The notes under the pieces: generated by a model
What the model was told of the DNA's origin: nothing
Seen by the model: the letters and a program-made list of their open reading frames with translations, nothing else
Databases searched by the model: none
Part shown: piece after piece, positions 8,587 through 17,823 of the stretch
Layout of the letters: every line of letters begins with the position of its first letter
Numbering within the stretch: position 1 is the stretch's first letter
NCBI RefSeq assembly: GCF_022829605.1
Contig: NZ_JAKSYD010000153.1
Coordinates: forward strand, 19,736-83,735
DNA: 64,000 nt
Origin: Methylobacterium sp. E-065
GTDB taxonomy: Bacteria; Pseudomonadota; Alphaproteobacteria; Rhizobiales; Beijerinckiaceae
Reading direction: 5' to 3'
Made by a program: the position numbers and the translations under genes

Positions 8587-9618
8587 ATGACAGCCGTCAA
8601 GGCCGGTGAGATCGAGGGGCTCCTCCGGCGGGGGCCCGATCCGCGCATCCCGGTGATCCTCGTCTACGGGCCCGATACCGGCCTCGTGACCGAACGCGCC
8701 CGCAAGCTCGCCGAGGATTTCGTCCCCGATCCGGCCGATCCCTTCGCGCTGGTACGGATCGACGGCGATGCTTTGGCCTCCGACCCGGGCCGCCTATGCG
8801 ACGAGGCCGGCACGATGGGCCTGTTCGGCGGCCGCCGGTCGATCTGGATCCGGCCCGGGAGCCGCAACTACGCACCGGCCGTCGAGGCGGTGCTGTCCGC
8901 GCCGGTGGCCGAGGCCCGCATCGTCGTCGAGGCGGGCGACCTCGCCAAGAACAACCCGCTGCGCACCCTGTGCGAGCGCTCCCCCCGGGCGCTGGCGATT
9001 CCCTGCTACGCGGATGACGAGCGCACGCTGGCCGACCTGATCGACCGGACCCTTCAGGAGCGCGGCCTGCGGATCGACCGGGCCGCCCGGGAGGTGCTGG
9101 CCCGTAGCCTCGGCGGCGACCGCCGGGCGAGCCTGATGGAGATCGAGAAGCTCGCCCTCTACGCGGCCGGAGAGGGCACCGTGACGCTGGATCACGTGGA
9201 GGCCATCACCAGCGACGTGGCGGCGAGCGTGCTCAACACGCTGATCGACGCCGCCTTCGACGGGCGCCACGCGGCCGTGGAGCGCGATTACCGGCGGTTC
9301 CGGCACGAGGGCCTGGATCCGGGCGTGGTGCTGGGCTCGGCCCTGCGACACGCCCTGACGCTGCTGACGACGCGGCTGGACAACCCCGACAAGACGCCCG
9401 CCATGATGGTGGCGACGTGGCGGGGCCTGCATTTCAAGCGCAAGGCCAGCCTGGAGGGGCAGCTCGGCACCTGGGGGCCCAGCACCCTGCGTCAGGCCGC
9501 GGTGGCCCTGCAGGGGGCTGTCCTGGCCTGCCGGCGGGCCGAACCGGAGCTGGCGCACGCGCTTGCCTCCGCGGCGCTGCTGCGGGTCGCGGAAGCAGGC
9601 GCGCGTCGGCGTCGGTAG
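8587..9618 (+). CDS. holA: DNA polymerase III subunit delta
   Basis: A 343-residue clamp-loader subunit that opens the beta sliding clamp. The sequence has the HolA features RIPVILVYGPDTGLVTERAR near the start, DLAKNNPLRTLCE, the conserved RASLMEIEKLALYA and a C-terminal helical domain (VVLGSALRHALTLL). It starts at ATG 8587, directly after lptE, and is almost certainly co-transcribed with it. It converges on parB, and the intervening space is filled by a compound palindromic repeat (9621-9763) that could terminate both transcripts. Confidence 0.95.
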   Translation: MTAVKAGEIEGLLRRGPDPRIPVILVYGPDTGLVTERARKLAEDFVPDPADPFALVRIDGDALASDPGRLCDEAGTMGLFGGRRSIWIRPGSRNYAPAVEAVLSAPVAEARIVVEAGDLAKNNPLRTLCERSPRALAIPCYADDERTLADLIDRTLQERGLRIDRAAREVLARSLGGDRRASLMEIEKLALYAAGEGTVTLDHVEAITSDVAASVLNTLIDAAFDGRHAAVERDYRRFRHEGLDPGVVLGSALRHALTLLTTRLDNPDKTPAMMVATWRGLHFKRKASLEGQLGTWGPSTLRQAAVALQGAVLACRRAEPELAHALASAALLRVAEAGARRRR

Positions 9619-9620
9619 AA

Positions 9621-9763
9621 GTCCCGGTTTCAAAAGGCCGAGGCCTTTTGCGGGTGCAGGGCAGAGCCCTGATGGATTCGGGCGAAGCCCGTTTGTCGGT
9701 CTTCGCCCGATGTCGGAGCTCCGCCCCGACACCCCGCCAAAGGGCTCGCCCTTTGGGAACCTC
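9621..9763. repeat. Compound palindromic repeat, copy B (between convergent holA and parB)
   Basis: About 143 bp built from successive hairpins: CAAAAGGCC/GGCCTTTTG, CAGGGC/GCCCTG, CGGGCGAAGCCCG, CGGAGCTCCG-type and CCAAAGGGC/GCCCTTTGG. The outer ends read GGTTTC and GGGAACC. The same modules recur in nine other places in this window, in either orientation. The space between the two gene stops holds nothing else. Confidence 0.85.
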
Positions 9764-9771
9764 GACTCCGC

Positions 9772-10671
9772 TCAGCCGTCCGAGACCTTGAACCGGTTCA
9801 GCAGCGCCTGCAGCTCGTCCTGGGTCTCGTAGCGGATCCGGATCTCCCCCGAGGCCTCGTCCTTCGGGCGGTACGACACCTCGACGCCCAGTGCCCGCCG
9901 GATCCGCAGCTCCAGATCGCGCACCGGCGCGGCGCGCTCGGCCGACAGGCGCGGGCGGCCGGGGCGAGGGGTCTCGCTCGGCTCGGCCTCAGCCTCGGCC
10001 GAGGCCAGGGCCTCCACCTGCCGCACCGATAGGCCCTCGGCCACGACCCGACGGGCCAGACCCTCCGGGTCCTTCACCGACAGCAGGGCGCGGGCATGGC
10101 CGGCGGTCAGCTCGCCGGCGGAAAGGCGGTCCTGCACGGCGGGCGGCAGGTTGAGCAACCGCAGGGTGTTGGCGAGGTGGCTGCGGCTCTTGCCCAGGAT
10201 CTCCGCCAGATCCCGTTGGGTATAGGAGAAGTCCTGCATCAGGCGCTCGTAGCCCGAGGCCTCCTCGATCGGGTTCAGGTCGCTGCGCTGGACGTTCTCC
10301 AGAATGGCGAATTCCAGCGAGGCGCGGTCGTCGATCTCGACCACCACCACCGGCACCTCGTCGAGCCCGGCCCGCTGGGCCGCCCGCCACCGCCGCTCGC
10401 CGGCCACGATCTCGAACGTGCCCGGCACGTCGCCGATCGGGCGGACCACGATCGGCTGGATCAGGCCGCGCTGGGTGATCGAGGTCGCGAGTTCGGCGAG
10501 TTCCACCTCACCGAAGCTGCGCCGCGGGTTACGTGGGTTGGGCCGCAGGAACTCGATGGCGACCTTGCGTTGCCCCTCGATCTTCGCGGGCGTCGGCGCG
10601 GCATCGCTGAAATCGCCGATCAGTGCGGCGAGACCGCGCCCCAGCCGGGGTCTTGCCCCCTCCTCCGCCAT
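9772..10671 (-). CDS. parB: Chromosome-partitioning protein ParB
   Basis: ParB binds parS sites and spreads as a CTP-dependent clamp to segregate the origin region. The 299-residue protein opens with RPRLGRGLAALIGD, the usual ParA-activating N-terminal region. The ParB/Srx CTPase motifs follow (PNPRNPRRSF, ITQRGLIQPIVVRP, the GERRWRAAQRAGL box), then the helix-turn-helix MQDFSYTQRDLAEILGKSRSHLANTLRLL and a C-terminal dimerisation region. CAT at 10669-10671 gives the start used; longer upstream frames run into parA and are unlikely. Two perfect parS sites lie nearby at 12170 and 22245. parB follows parA after 62 bases. Confidence 0.96.
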   Translation of the reverse strand: MAEEGARPRLGRGLAALIGDFSDAAPTPAKIEGQRKVAIEFLRPNPRNPRRSFGEVELAELATSITQRGLIQPIVVRPIGDVPGTFEIVAGERRWRAAQRAGLDEVPVVVVEIDDRASLEFAILENVQRSDLNPIEEASGYERLMQDFSYTQRDLAEILGKSRSHLANTLRLLNLPPAVQDRLSAGELTAGHARALLSVKDPEGLARRVVAEGLSVRQVEALASAEAEAEPSETPRPGRPRLSAERAAPVRDLELRIRRALGVEVSYRPKDEASGEIRIRYETQDELQALLNRFKVSDG

Positions 10672-10733
10672 GCTTGCCACCCGTCTCACGCTCCACACGC
10701 ACCCCCGGTTTCGTGGGGGCTCTCTCGTCGCCG

Positions 10734-11591
10734 TCAGGCCGCCGCCGGAACCCGGCCCTCGCGCTGGATCACCTCCGAGGCGAGGCGCAGATAGGCTTGG
10801 CTGCCGGCGCATTTCAGGTCGTACAGCAAGGCCGGCTTGCCATGCGACGGGGCCTCCGAGATCCGCACGTTGCGCGGGATCACGGTCTCGTAGACCTTGT
10901 CGCCCATGAAGCCGCGCACATCCGCCACCACCTGGGCGGAGAGGTTGTTGCGCGGGTCGAACATCGTCAGCACGATACCCTGGATCGTCAACTTCGGATT
11001 GAGAGCGCCGCGCACCTGCTCGACGGTCCGCAGCAGCTGGCTGAGGCCCTCCAGGGCGAAGAACTCGCATTGCAGCGGTACCAGCACGGCATCGGCCGCC
11101 GCCAGGGCGTTGATGGTCAGCAGGTTGAGCGAGGGCGGGCAGTCGATCAGCACGTAGCTGATCCGGCTCAGGCTCGGCGCCTGGGTCAGGCTCTTGAGCG
11201 TGCCGCGCAGCCGGTGCGCCCGATCGGGCAGGGTGGCGAGTTCCAGCTCCAGCCCGAGAAGGTCCATGGTCGAGGGCGCGATCGACAGGCGCGGCACCGC
11301 CGTGGGAATCACCGCCTGGGCCAGCGACGCCTCGCCGGCCATGACCTCGTAGGTCGAGACCCGCCGGCTTGCCCGGTCGATCCCGAGGCCCGTTGAGGCG
11401 TTGCCCTGGGGGTCGAGATCGATGACCAGCACGTCCTCGCCGATCGCGGCGAGCGCGGTGCCGAGGTTGATCGCCGTCGTCGTCTTACCGACGCCGCCCT
11501 TCTGGTTGGCAAGCGCCAGGACGCGCAGAGGTCGACGCACGGAAGACTCCATGGACCGGTCGGCGGGCTCGCCGAGGATGGCTTCGCTCAT
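10734..11591 (-). CDS. parA: Chromosome-partitioning ATPase ParA
   Basis: A 285-residue Walker-type ATPase that moves ParB-parS complexes over the nucleoid. It has the deviant Walker A motif KGGVGKTTTAINL, the switch region VIDLDPQGNASTGLG, and YVLIDCPPSLNLLT as the Walker B segment. The roughly 20-residue N-terminal extension before the Walker region is ordinary for chromosomal ParA. The start codon overlaps the stop of rsmG in an ATGA (11588-11591), so translation is coupled in the mnmG-rsmG-parA-parB operon. Confidence 0.97.
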   Translation of the reverse strand: MSEAILGEPADRSMESSVRRPLRVLALANQKGGVGKTTTAINLGTALAAIGEDVLVIDLDPQGNASTGLGIDRASRRVSTYEVMAGEASLAQAVIPTAVPRLSIAPSTMDLLGLELELATLPDRAHRLRGTLKSLTQAPSLSRISYVLIDCPPSLNLLTINALAAADAVLVPLQCEFFALEGLSQLLRTVEQVRGALNPKLTIQGIVLTMFDPRNNLSAQVVADVRGFMGDKVYETVIPRNVRISEAPSHGKPALLYDLKCAGSQAYLRLASEVIQREGRVPAAA

Positions 11592-12226
11592 CGATGACTC
11601 GGGGCGGCGAGGGCGGTGACGCGCACGATTCGGGCTTCGGAATCGGTCCGGCTCGGCACGAGGTCGTTAACGACTGTCCACTGCGCGGCAGCCTGGGTCA
11701 ATTCGGCTTGCGCATCCCGGCCCTTCGGAAACAGACCGGTGGTACCCGTTTTCAACAATGGCTCCGTCCAGGCGAGAAGTTGGGGCAGGGGCGCGAGGGC
11801 CCGGGCGCAGACGATTTCGGTGGCTCCGACATAGTCGCCGATCACGGTCTCGATCCGCGCGTTGCGCACCCGGACCGGAGCCCCGGTGAGACGGGCCGTC
11901 TCGGTCAGGAAGGCGCATTTGCGGGCGTTGCTCTCCACGAGATCCACCCGGATGCCCCGCTCCGCCCCCGCGATGGCAAGGATCAGCCCCGGGATACCGG
12001 CGCCGGAGCCGAGATCGAGCCAGGTTTTCGCCTCCGGGGCCAGATCGAGGAGCTGGAGCGCGTCGTCGATGTGCCGGCTCCAGACCTCCGTCAGGGTGGC
12101 GGGGCCCACGAGATTCTTGATCGGCTGCCAGCGGCGAAGCTGAGCCACGTAGATGTCCAGACGCTCGGCTGTTTCACGTGAAACATCCGAGGCGGCGAGG
12201 ATGCGGGCGCGGTCGGGATCGGTCAT
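11588..12226 (-). CDS. rsmG: 16S rRNA (guanine-527-N7)-methyltransferase RsmG (GidB)
   Basis: A 212-residue SAM-dependent methyltransferase that modifies G527 of 16S rRNA; loss commonly gives low-level streptomycin resistance. The SAM-binding motif is [16 protein letters not shown] and the family segment [11 protein letters not shown] precedes it. The first residues include [10 protein letters not shown], where VSRET is encoded by the perfect parS palindrome at 12170-12185, so one stretch of DNA serves as both coding sequence and centromere. Both ends overlap their neighbours in ATGA junctions (mnmG and parA). Confidence 0.97.
   Translation of the reverse strand: MTDPDRARILAASDVSRETAERLDIYVAQLRRWQPIKNLVGPATLTEVWSRHIDDALQLLDLAPEAKTWLDLGSGAGIPGLILAIAGAERGIRVDLVESNARKCAFLTETARLTGAPVRVRNARIETVIGDYVGATEIVCARALAPLPQLLAWTEPLLKTGTTGLFPKGRDAQAELTQAAAQWTVVNDLVPSRTDSEARIVRVTALAAPSHR
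12170..12185. promoter_or_regulatory. parS: parS centromere site 1 (inside rsmG)
   Basis: A perfect 16-bp palindrome TGTTTCACGTGAAACA, identical to the bacterial consensus parS bound by ParB. It lies in the 5' coding part of rsmG, next to parAB, a position seen in many alphaproteobacteria. It should be a nucleation site for ParB in this origin-proximal region. Confidence 0.97.
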
Positions 12227-14115
12227 GCCGACGGACGACCCAAACCTACCCGATCACCCCGGCGGGCATGGGCGGCCAGCAGCGTCAGGGCGGCAGGCGT
12301 CACGCCCTCGATCCGGGCCGCCTGCCCCAGCGTGCCGGGCCGCACGGTCTCGAGCTTCGTGCGCATCTCGTTGGAGAGCCCGCTGATCGCCGCGTAGTCC
12401 AGACCTGCCGGCAGCCGCACCGCCTCGTCCCTTCGGAAGGCCGCGATGTCGGCGTTCTGCCGGTCGAGATAGACCGCGTAGGTCGCGTCGGTCTTCAGAC
12501 GGTCGGCGACCAGCGACGGCACGGCAGCGAGGTCCGGCCAGATCGCCGCGAGATTCCACCATTCGATCTCCGGATAGGCAAGGAGCTGAAAGGCGGTCCG
12601 CCGGATCCCGTCGCGGTTCAGGCTGAGGCCGTGGCCGGCGGCTTGGCTCGGCGTCAGCGTCAGGGCATCGAGCCGGGTACGGGCCGCGTCGAGCGTCTGC
12701 TGGGATGCCGCGAAATGCGCTGCGCGCCGGGAGCCGACGCAGCCCAGTTCGACCCCGCGGGGCGTCAGACGCGCATCGGCGTTGTCGACCCGCAGGGACA
12801 ATCGGTACTCCGAGCGCGAGGTGAACATCCGGTAGGGCTCGCTGACCCCATGGGTCACGAGGTCGTCGATCATGACGCCGAGGTAGGATTCAGCCCGATC
12901 GAAGATCGCCGTCTCGAGGCCACCCGTGCGACGGGCCGCGTTTAGGCCGGCCACCAGACCCTGCCCCGCCGCCTCCTCGTAGCCGGTGGTACCGTTGATC
13001 TGCCCGGCGAGGAACAGGCCGGGACACCGCTTCACCTGCAGCCCCGTATCGAGTTCGCGGGGATCGACGTAATCGTACTCGATCGCGTAGCCGGGCCGCA
13101 GGATCTCGACGCGCTCCAGGCCCGGGATCAGCCGGACGAGGTCGTGCTGCACCGCCGCGGGCAGGGCCGTGGAGATGCCGTTCGGGTAGATCGTCGGATC
13201 GTCGAGCCCTTCAGGCTCCAGGAAGATCTGGTGGCCCTCGCGGTCACCGAAGCGCACCACCTTGTCCTCGATCGACGGGCAGTAGCGGGGGCCCCGGCTG
13301 GCGATGCCGCCGGAATACATCGGCGAGCGGTGCAGGTTGGCGCGGATCAGATCGTGGACGGCTTGCGTCGTCCGGGTGATGCCGCAGCGGATCTGCGGGT
13401 TGGTGATGCGTTCGGTGAGCGTCGAGAACGGCACCGGATCGGCATCGGCATCCTGCATCTCCAAGCTGGCCCAGTCGATGGTCCGGCCGTCGAGGCGCGG
13501 GGGCGTCCCGGTCTTGAGGCGGCCGAGGCGCAGGCCGAGGCGATCGAGGGTCCGAGCCAGCCCGATCGCGGGGGCCTCGCCGACCCGGCCAGCCGGGATC
13601 TGGCGCTCGCCGATATGGATCAGGCCCCGCAGGAAGGTGCCGGTGGTCAGCACCACCGCACCGCAGGCGAGGCTGCGCCCGTCCGCCAAGACGAGGCCCT
13701 GGATCTGGCCCGCCGCATCCAGGACCAGATCCTCGCAGGCGCCCGCCACCACGGTCAGGCCCGGGATTTCGGCGATGGCAGCCTGCATGGCGGCGGCATA
13801 GAGCTTACGGTCAGCCTGGGTCCGCGGCCCGCGCACGGCTGGCCCCTTGCGGCGGTTGAGCAGGCGAAACTGGATGCCGGCCGCATCCGCGACCCGGCCC
13901 ATCAACCCGTCCAGGGCATCGACCTCGCGCACGAGGTGGCCCTTGCCGAGCCCCCCGATGGCGGGGTTGCACGACATCGCACCGATCGTGGCCGGATCGT
14001 GCGTGACGAGGGCCGTGCGCGCGCCGCAGCGCGCCGCGGCGGCCGCCGCCTCGACGCCGGCATGGCCGCCACCGACGACCGCGACGTCGAACCGGTCGGA
14101 GGAGGGGAGGGGCAT
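12223..14115 (-). CDS. mnmG: tRNA uridine-34 modification enzyme MnmG (GidA)
   Basis: With MnmE this FAD protein adds the (carboxymethyl)aminomethyl group to uridine 34 of certain tRNAs. The 630-residue product opens with the FAD-binding [21 protein letters not shown] and contains [24 protein letters not shown]. Later come [19 protein letters not shown] and [16 protein letters not shown], the two classic GidA signatures. ATG 14115 is preferred; an in-frame ATG at 14142 would add nine residues, and neither has a clear Shine-Dalgarno. It overlaps rsmG by four bases. Its partner mnmE, usually adjacent, is 8 kb away at 22.3 kb. Confidence 0.96.
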   Translation of the reverse strand: MPLPSSDRFDVAVVGGGHAGVEAAAAAARCGARTALVTHDPATIGAMSCNPAIGGLGKGHLVREVDALDGLMGRVADAAGIQFRLLNRRKGPAVRGPRTQADRKLYAAAMQAAIAEIPGLTVVAGACEDLVLDAAGQIQGLVLADGRSLACGAVVLTTGTFLRGLIHIGERQIPAGRVGEAPAIGLARTLDRLGLRLGRLKTGTPPRLDGRTIDWASLEMQDADADPVPFSTLTERITNPQIRCGITRTTQAVHDLIRANLHRSPMYSGGIASRGPRYCPSIEDKVVRFGDREGHQIFLEPEGLDDPTIYPNGISTALPAAVQHDLVRLIPGLERVEILRPGYAIEYDYVDPRELDTGLQVKRCPGLFLAGQINGTTGYEEAAGQGLVAGLNAARRTGGLETAIFDRAESYLGVMIDDLVTHGVSEPYRMFTSRSEYRLSLRVDNADARLTPRGVELGCVGSRRAAHFAASQQTLDAARTRLDALTLTPSQAAGHGLSLNRDGIRRTAFQLLAYPEIEWWNLAAIWPDLAAVPSLVADRLKTDATYAVYLDRQNADIAAFRRDEAVRLPAGLDYAAISGLSNEMRTKLETVRPGTLGQAARIEGVTPAALTLLAAHARRGDRVGLGRPSA

Positions 14116-14340
14116 CGAATCTCGAACTGCGTCTGCGGACATGTCGCCGGATGGTCCCAAGGGGACGTTGGCGGCCAAGCGTTGTGTCAGCCGGTCTAGA
14201 GGCGCGCGGCCGCAACGGTCAACGGGCCGGCGCCGGGTGGCCCCAGCCCACTCGGGCGCCAAATTTCTCGATACGGTGCACGAATACTGTATTTTTGATT
14301 CTATCTGGATGCGATGAAACTGATCAGCGTTGCTTTACTT

Positions 14341-14356
14341 TTCATCGGCCGATGAA
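14341..14356. promoter_or_regulatory. Perfect 16-bp palindrome in the divergent mnmG / small-peptide region
   Basis: TTCATCGGCCGATGAA is its own reverse complement. It lies 226 bases before mnmG and 148 bases before the 49-residue membrane peptide gene, in a locally AT-richer stretch. The position suits an operator for either gene, but the binding protein is unknown. Confidence 0.4.
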
Positions 14357-14503
14357 GACCTGATGAACGCGTCTTGCCAGCTGGATGTCCGCGTGCAAAC
14401 CTGCCCTGTCCCCGATTCCTAGCTGGGCGCCGGTGTCCGGCAGGCACCCGGGAGACCTCGCTTCGCAGCGTCGCCGTGGTGACGCGCGGTGGGGGAGACA
14501 ACG

Positions 14504-14653
14504 ATGTCCTCGCTTACGATCGGTCTTGGCGCTGCCTGCTGCGCGGCCGGCGCCGCCGCCCACTTCCTCGACACCACCCATCGCAAGGAGGGCGTGTTCG
14601 GGCTCGCGGCCTTCGCCCTGCTGCTGACCGGGATGTACCTGAGCCGCGCTTAG
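14504..14653 (+). CDS. 49-residue hydrophobic membrane peptide
   Basis: A short frame starting ATG TCC TCG behind a strong GGGGGAG Shine-Dalgarno about 7 bases upstream, ending in TAG at 14651. The peptide begins MSSLTIGLGAACCAAG and has two hydrophobic segments (residues 5-19 and 31-45) joined by a short charged loop HFLDTTHRKEG, which suggests a two-pass inner-membrane miniprotein. Codon use and the ribosome site favour a real gene. No family is recognised. A compound palindromic repeat follows it and separates it from the convergent copper-chaperone-like gene. Confidence 0.65.
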   Translation: MSSLTIGLGAACCAAGAAAHFLDTTHRKEGVFGLAAFALLLTGMYLSRA

Positions 14654-14671
14654 CGGTTGATCGCTTCGCAA

Positions 14672-14800
14672 TCCCGGGTTTCCAACGGGCGAGCCCTTTG
14701 GGGGGTGCTCAGGGCGGAGCCCTGAGAGGCTTGGCCCTGAGACATCGACCAGGGCTCTGCCCTGGACCCGCGAAAGGTCTCGACCTTTCGAAACCAGGAC
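14672..14800. repeat. Compound palindromic repeat, copy C
   Basis: Modules GGGCGAGCCC, CTCAGGGCGGAGCCCTGAG, CCAGGGCTCTGCCCTGG and CGAAAGGTCTCGACCTTTCG occur in this order, ending GAAACC. It sits between the convergent small-peptide and copper-chaperone-like genes. Orientation is opposite to copy B. Confidence 0.85.
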
Positions 14801-14806
14801 TGGGGC

Positions 14807-15028
14807 TCAGCCCGTCATGGCCGTGGCCGTGTAGCCGGCCTTGGTGAGGGCCTCGGCGATCGACAGCGCCTGCGCGTCGGTGCGGATCGCCACCCGTCCC
14901 GCCGCCCGGTCCACCTCAACCTCGGCTGCGGGGTCGAGGCGCTTCACCGTGCGGATCACCGCAGCGGCACAGCCGTCGCAGGTCATGCCCTCGACCCGCA
15001 TCAGCAGGTCGGCGTGCGTCGCATCCAT
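14807..15028 (-). CDS. Heavy-metal-associated domain protein (CopZ-like copper chaperone)
   Basis: A 73-residue single HMA domain beginning MDATHADLLMRVEGMTCDGC. The M-T-C-D-G-C motif (Cys 17 and Cys 20 of this start) is the Cu(I)-binding site of CopZ/Atx1-type metallochaperones, and the beta-alpha-beta-beta-alpha-beta pattern spans the whole chain. GGAGG 5 bases before the ATG at 15028 fixes the start. It would carry copper in the cytosol to a P-type ATPase, none of which is nearby; it is isolated between a repeat and a MipA/OmpV gene. Mercury or another soft metal is also possible. Confidence 0.88.
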   Translation of the reverse strand: MDATHADLLMRVEGMTCDGCAAAVIRTVKRLDPAAEVEVDRAAGRVAIRTDAQALSIAEALTKAGYTATAMTG

Positions 15029-15092
15029 GTGAGCCTCCGTGATCCGTATCGCCGGAATGTCGGAGCCCGGAGCGACCTGCGCAAGCGTGGGC

Positions 15093-15965
15093 TCAGAACA
15101 GCGCCGGCATCCGGAACGCGTAATCGATCCGCAGGCCGAACTGGTACTGGTTCGGGTTGCCGAAGGGCCGGCGCACCAGCGGGCTCGCGCCGGAGGCCCC
15201 GAGGATGCGGTTGTAGCCGGCAAAGGCCGAGTAGGCCCACGTCTCGCTCTGCGTGTAGGTCACGCCGCCGAGCACGCCTGCCGAGTAGAAGCTGGCCGGA
15301 TCGTACGGGGTGACGCGGCCGTTGAGCGCGGCCTCGACCGGCGACACGCCAAAATACTTCCGGGCGTAGCTGGCATCGCCCATGTTGAAGCGCGGCCCGA
15401 TCGAGAACAGGAAATTGTCCACCGGGATCAGGTAGTCGGCCGCCAGGGAGCCCACCGTGCCGTGATGCCCGTAGACGCCCTGCCGAGCCTCGACCCGGGT
15501 GCGGATGAAGGAGACCGGGTAGAACTCGGCGAACACGCCGGGCTCGACCGCGAAGCGCGCGTCGCGGAAGCCGAACAGGTGCCGCCGGTCGTCGCCGTAG
15601 TAGCGCCCGGGCACGAACCGCGCGGTCGGACCGATCCGGAAGGTCCCGTTGTCGAAGACCGACAGGCTGAAGCCGTCGTCCGGCGTCGAGAAGCGGCGCG
15701 GCTCGCCCACCTTCCGGATGTCGATCGAGGGATAGAACACCGCCGCGTAGTCGCTGGCCCCGGGGTAGCGCGGGATCGCCTGGATCGAGCCGCTCAGGGT
15801 CACGATCCACGTGCTGGGATCGACCATGGTGAAGGTCGGCGTTTGCCGCGGACCATCGACGGCGAGATCGGCCGCGCGGGACGCGGTGGTGCCGCACGCG
15901 GCGAGAAGCGCACCAGCGCCGAGAAGGGCGCGGAGTCGGGATTTACGCGGGGGCACAGACGTCAT
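15093..15965 (-). CDS. MipA/OmpV-family outer-membrane protein
   Basis: A 290-residue protein with an N-terminal signal sequence (LRALLGAGALLAACG...SRA-AD) and a beta-rich body typical of the MipA/OmpV family: YPGASDYAAVFYPSIDIR, DDGFSLSVFDNGTFRIGPTARF, then repeated strands ending in FGLRIDYAFRMPALF. The C-terminal Phe suits an outer-membrane barrel. MipA is a scaffold for murein enzymes in E. coli, but most homologues have no proven role. ATG 15965 is preferred to GTG 15971. It is divergent from the EAL gene. Confidence 0.85.
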   Translation of the reverse strand: MTSVPPRKSRLRALLGAGALLAACGTTASRAADLAVDGPRQTPTFTMVDPSTWIVTLSGSIQAIPRYPGASDYAAVFYPSIDIRKVGEPRRFSTPDDGFSLSVFDNGTFRIGPTARFVPGRYYGDDRRHLFGFRDARFAVEPGVFAEFYPVSFIRTRVEARQGVYGHHGTVGSLAADYLIPVDNFLFSIGPRFNMGDASYARKYFGVSPVEAALNGRVTPYDPASFYSAGVLGGVTYTQSETWAYSAFAGYNRILGASGASPLVRRPFGNPNQYQFGLRIDYAFRMPALF

Positions 15966-16252
15966 GGCCACGCTTTATGGCGCGTTTTGCTGACCGGTGC
16001 ATTTGCAAGGCGCGCAACCCATCCCGGATCGCCACGCAATCAGGCGCGCCGTGACGATTCCGCAACGTTCCAGCGGGCGCGGGCGTCACACCCCACGGAA
16101 TTAACAGGCTTCCGATCGCTGGGCGTCGGCCCACGGCCTTGCCGCGCCGGTCCCTCCGGGCCATTGATCGACGCATTCGATTCGCGCCCGGCGGGGCTTC
16201 GCCTGGGACCTTCCCCGGCGACCGGTGCGCGAATCCGGCAGGTGTTCAGACG

Positions 16253-17692
16253 ATGGTCCCGGTCCTCGGCCGGTACGCGGGGCTGTTGACGGCTACCCTT
16301 CTCGGGCTCGTCGTGTTCGGGCCGCTCGCCGTGTTCCTGCCGCTCTGGAGTGCCCTGACGCTCGGCGCCGTGTCAGCCGCGGCGTCCGGCCTCGCCCTCA
16401 CCCGCATCAAGGCCCTGACGGCACGCTGCGAGAAACTGTCGGGCGAAGTCGACCTTCTGTCCCGGCGCCTGCTCAAGGTCGAGACCACCGCGGTCAAGCC
16501 GGCGCCTGACTCCGTCGAGGCGGCGCTGCGGGCCCAGATCGAGGAGCTGACCGTCGAGTTCGGCCTCCTCTCGGGCATCGTGCGCGACCTCACCACGGTG
16601 GTGAGCACGCAGGACGTCGAGATCGCGGGTCTCAATGCCCGGCCCGCACCGGCGCCTCCTGCACCACCTCTTCCCGCGCCGGCTCCACTGGAGCCCATCC
16701 CCGCGGCGGCTCCGCCCCAGGCGGTGACCGCAGCGCGGCAGCCGGCGGTCTTCGAGCCCCCTGCCGTGCAGCCGTCTGCCCTCGAACCGCCGGCCCCGGT
16801 GCCGGTCCCGCCGCGGCCGATCCCGCCTCGTCCAATCCCGCCCCGGCCGGTGCGCGACCCGGCGAGCGAGGCCGAGATCATCCGGGCCTTCGAACAGGAC
16901 GGGCTGGAAATCCACCTACAGCCGGTGGTCAGCCTGCCCCAACGCAAGGTCGTAGCGTACGAGGCGCTGGCGCGCCTGCGGATCGGGGCTCCGGGCACCG
17001 CCCCGGCCGAGCCGGAGACGTTCCTGCCGGTGCTGGAGCGCTATGGCCGGACCACCGAACTCGACCGCCGCATGCTGCAGCGGGCCGCCCTGGTGGTGCG
17101 GCACCTCGCCCGCCGCGGCAGCGACACCCTGCTGACCTACGCGCTCTCGCCGCTCTCGCTGTTCGAGCCCGGCCTGCTGCGCGAGCTGGGCCGCGCGGTG
17201 GCGGAGGATCCGTCCCTGGCCGGGCTGGTGATCGCCCTGCCGCAGGCGAGCTGGCGGGGCCTCGATGCCGGCCAGCGCGGCCTCCTGATGCCGCTGCGCG
17301 GACGGATCGGCTTCAGCCTCGACCGGCCGGACGATCTGCGCTTCGACGCGGTGGACCTCGCCGCCCTCGGCATCGGCCAAGTCCGGGTGCCGGCCGCGAT
17401 GCTGCTGCGGCCGCAGGCGATCCCGGGCAGCCTGTCGGACCTCGCGGTCGAGGATACGGGGCCGGCCCTGGCGCGGGTCGGGATCCGTCTCGTCGCCACG
17501 GGCATCGCCGACGAGGCCGACATCCCCGACCTGATCGACCTCGACGTACCCTTCGCGCAGGGCGCGGCCTTCGCGGCGCCGCGCCCGGTGCGGACCGAGG
17601 TCCTGACAGCGCCGCCCGAGACCCCGGAGCCGCCCACCGAGCCGGGCCCCGAGCGGCGGCCCTTCCGCTCGGTCCTGCGCCGGGCCGTCTGA
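16253..17692 (+). CDS. Membrane-anchored degenerate EAL-domain protein (TipF-like)
   Basis: A 479-residue protein. Residues 8-50 hold two hydrophobic segments (LLTATLLGLVVFGPLAVFL and LTLGAVSAAASGLAL). A coiled coil follows (CEKLSGEVDLLSRRLLKVE), then a long Pro/Ala-rich linker to about residue 205 with three near-identical RPIPPRP units, then an EAL domain. The EAL motif itself (YEALARL) is present, but the Asn of the usual N-L-S motif and the DDFG loop are not recognisable, so c-di-GMP hydrolysis is unlikely. This architecture matches Caulobacter TipF, a c-di-GMP effector in flagellum assembly. AGGTG precedes the ATG. Confidence 0.8.
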   Translation: MVPVLGRYAGLLTATLLGLVVFGPLAVFLPLWSALTLGAVSAAASGLALTRIKALTARCEKLSGEVDLLSRRLLKVETTAVKPAPDSVEAALRAQIEELTVEFGLLSGIVRDLTTVVSTQDVEIAGLNARPAPAPPAPPLPAPAPLEPIPAAAPPQAVTAARQPAVFEPPAVQPSALEPPAPVPVPPRPIPPRPIPPRPVRDPASEAEIIRAFEQDGLEIHLQPVVSLPQRKVVAYEALARLRIGAPGTAPAEPETFLPVLERYGRTTELDRRMLQRAALVVRHLARRGSDTLLTYALSPLSLFEPGLLRELGRAVAEDPSLAGLVIALPQASWRGLDAGQRGLLMPLRGRIGFSLDRPDDLRFDAVDLAALGIGQVRVPAAMLLRPQAIPGSLSDLAVEDTGPALARVGIRLVATGIADEADIPDLIDLDVPFAQGAAFAAPRPVRTEVLTAPPETPEPPTEPGPERRPFRSVLRRAV

Positions 17693-17710
17693 GCGCGTTC
17701 CGCGTCGCAA

Positions 17711-17823
17711 GGTCATGGTTTAGAAAGGGCGAGCCCTTTCGCGGGCCCAGGGCAGAGCCATGGAACGTCAGGGGCTCCGCCCCCGAACCCTGCCAAACGG
17801 CTGAGCCCTTTGGAAACCCGGAC
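17711..17823. repeat. Compound palindromic repeat, copy D
   Basis: It contains GAAAGGGCGAGCCCTTTC, CAGGGCAGAGCC, GGGGCTCCGCCCC and CCAAACGGCTGAGCCCTTTGG in the space between the convergent TipF-like gene and the porin remnant. It is more diverged than the other large copies. Confidence 0.75.
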
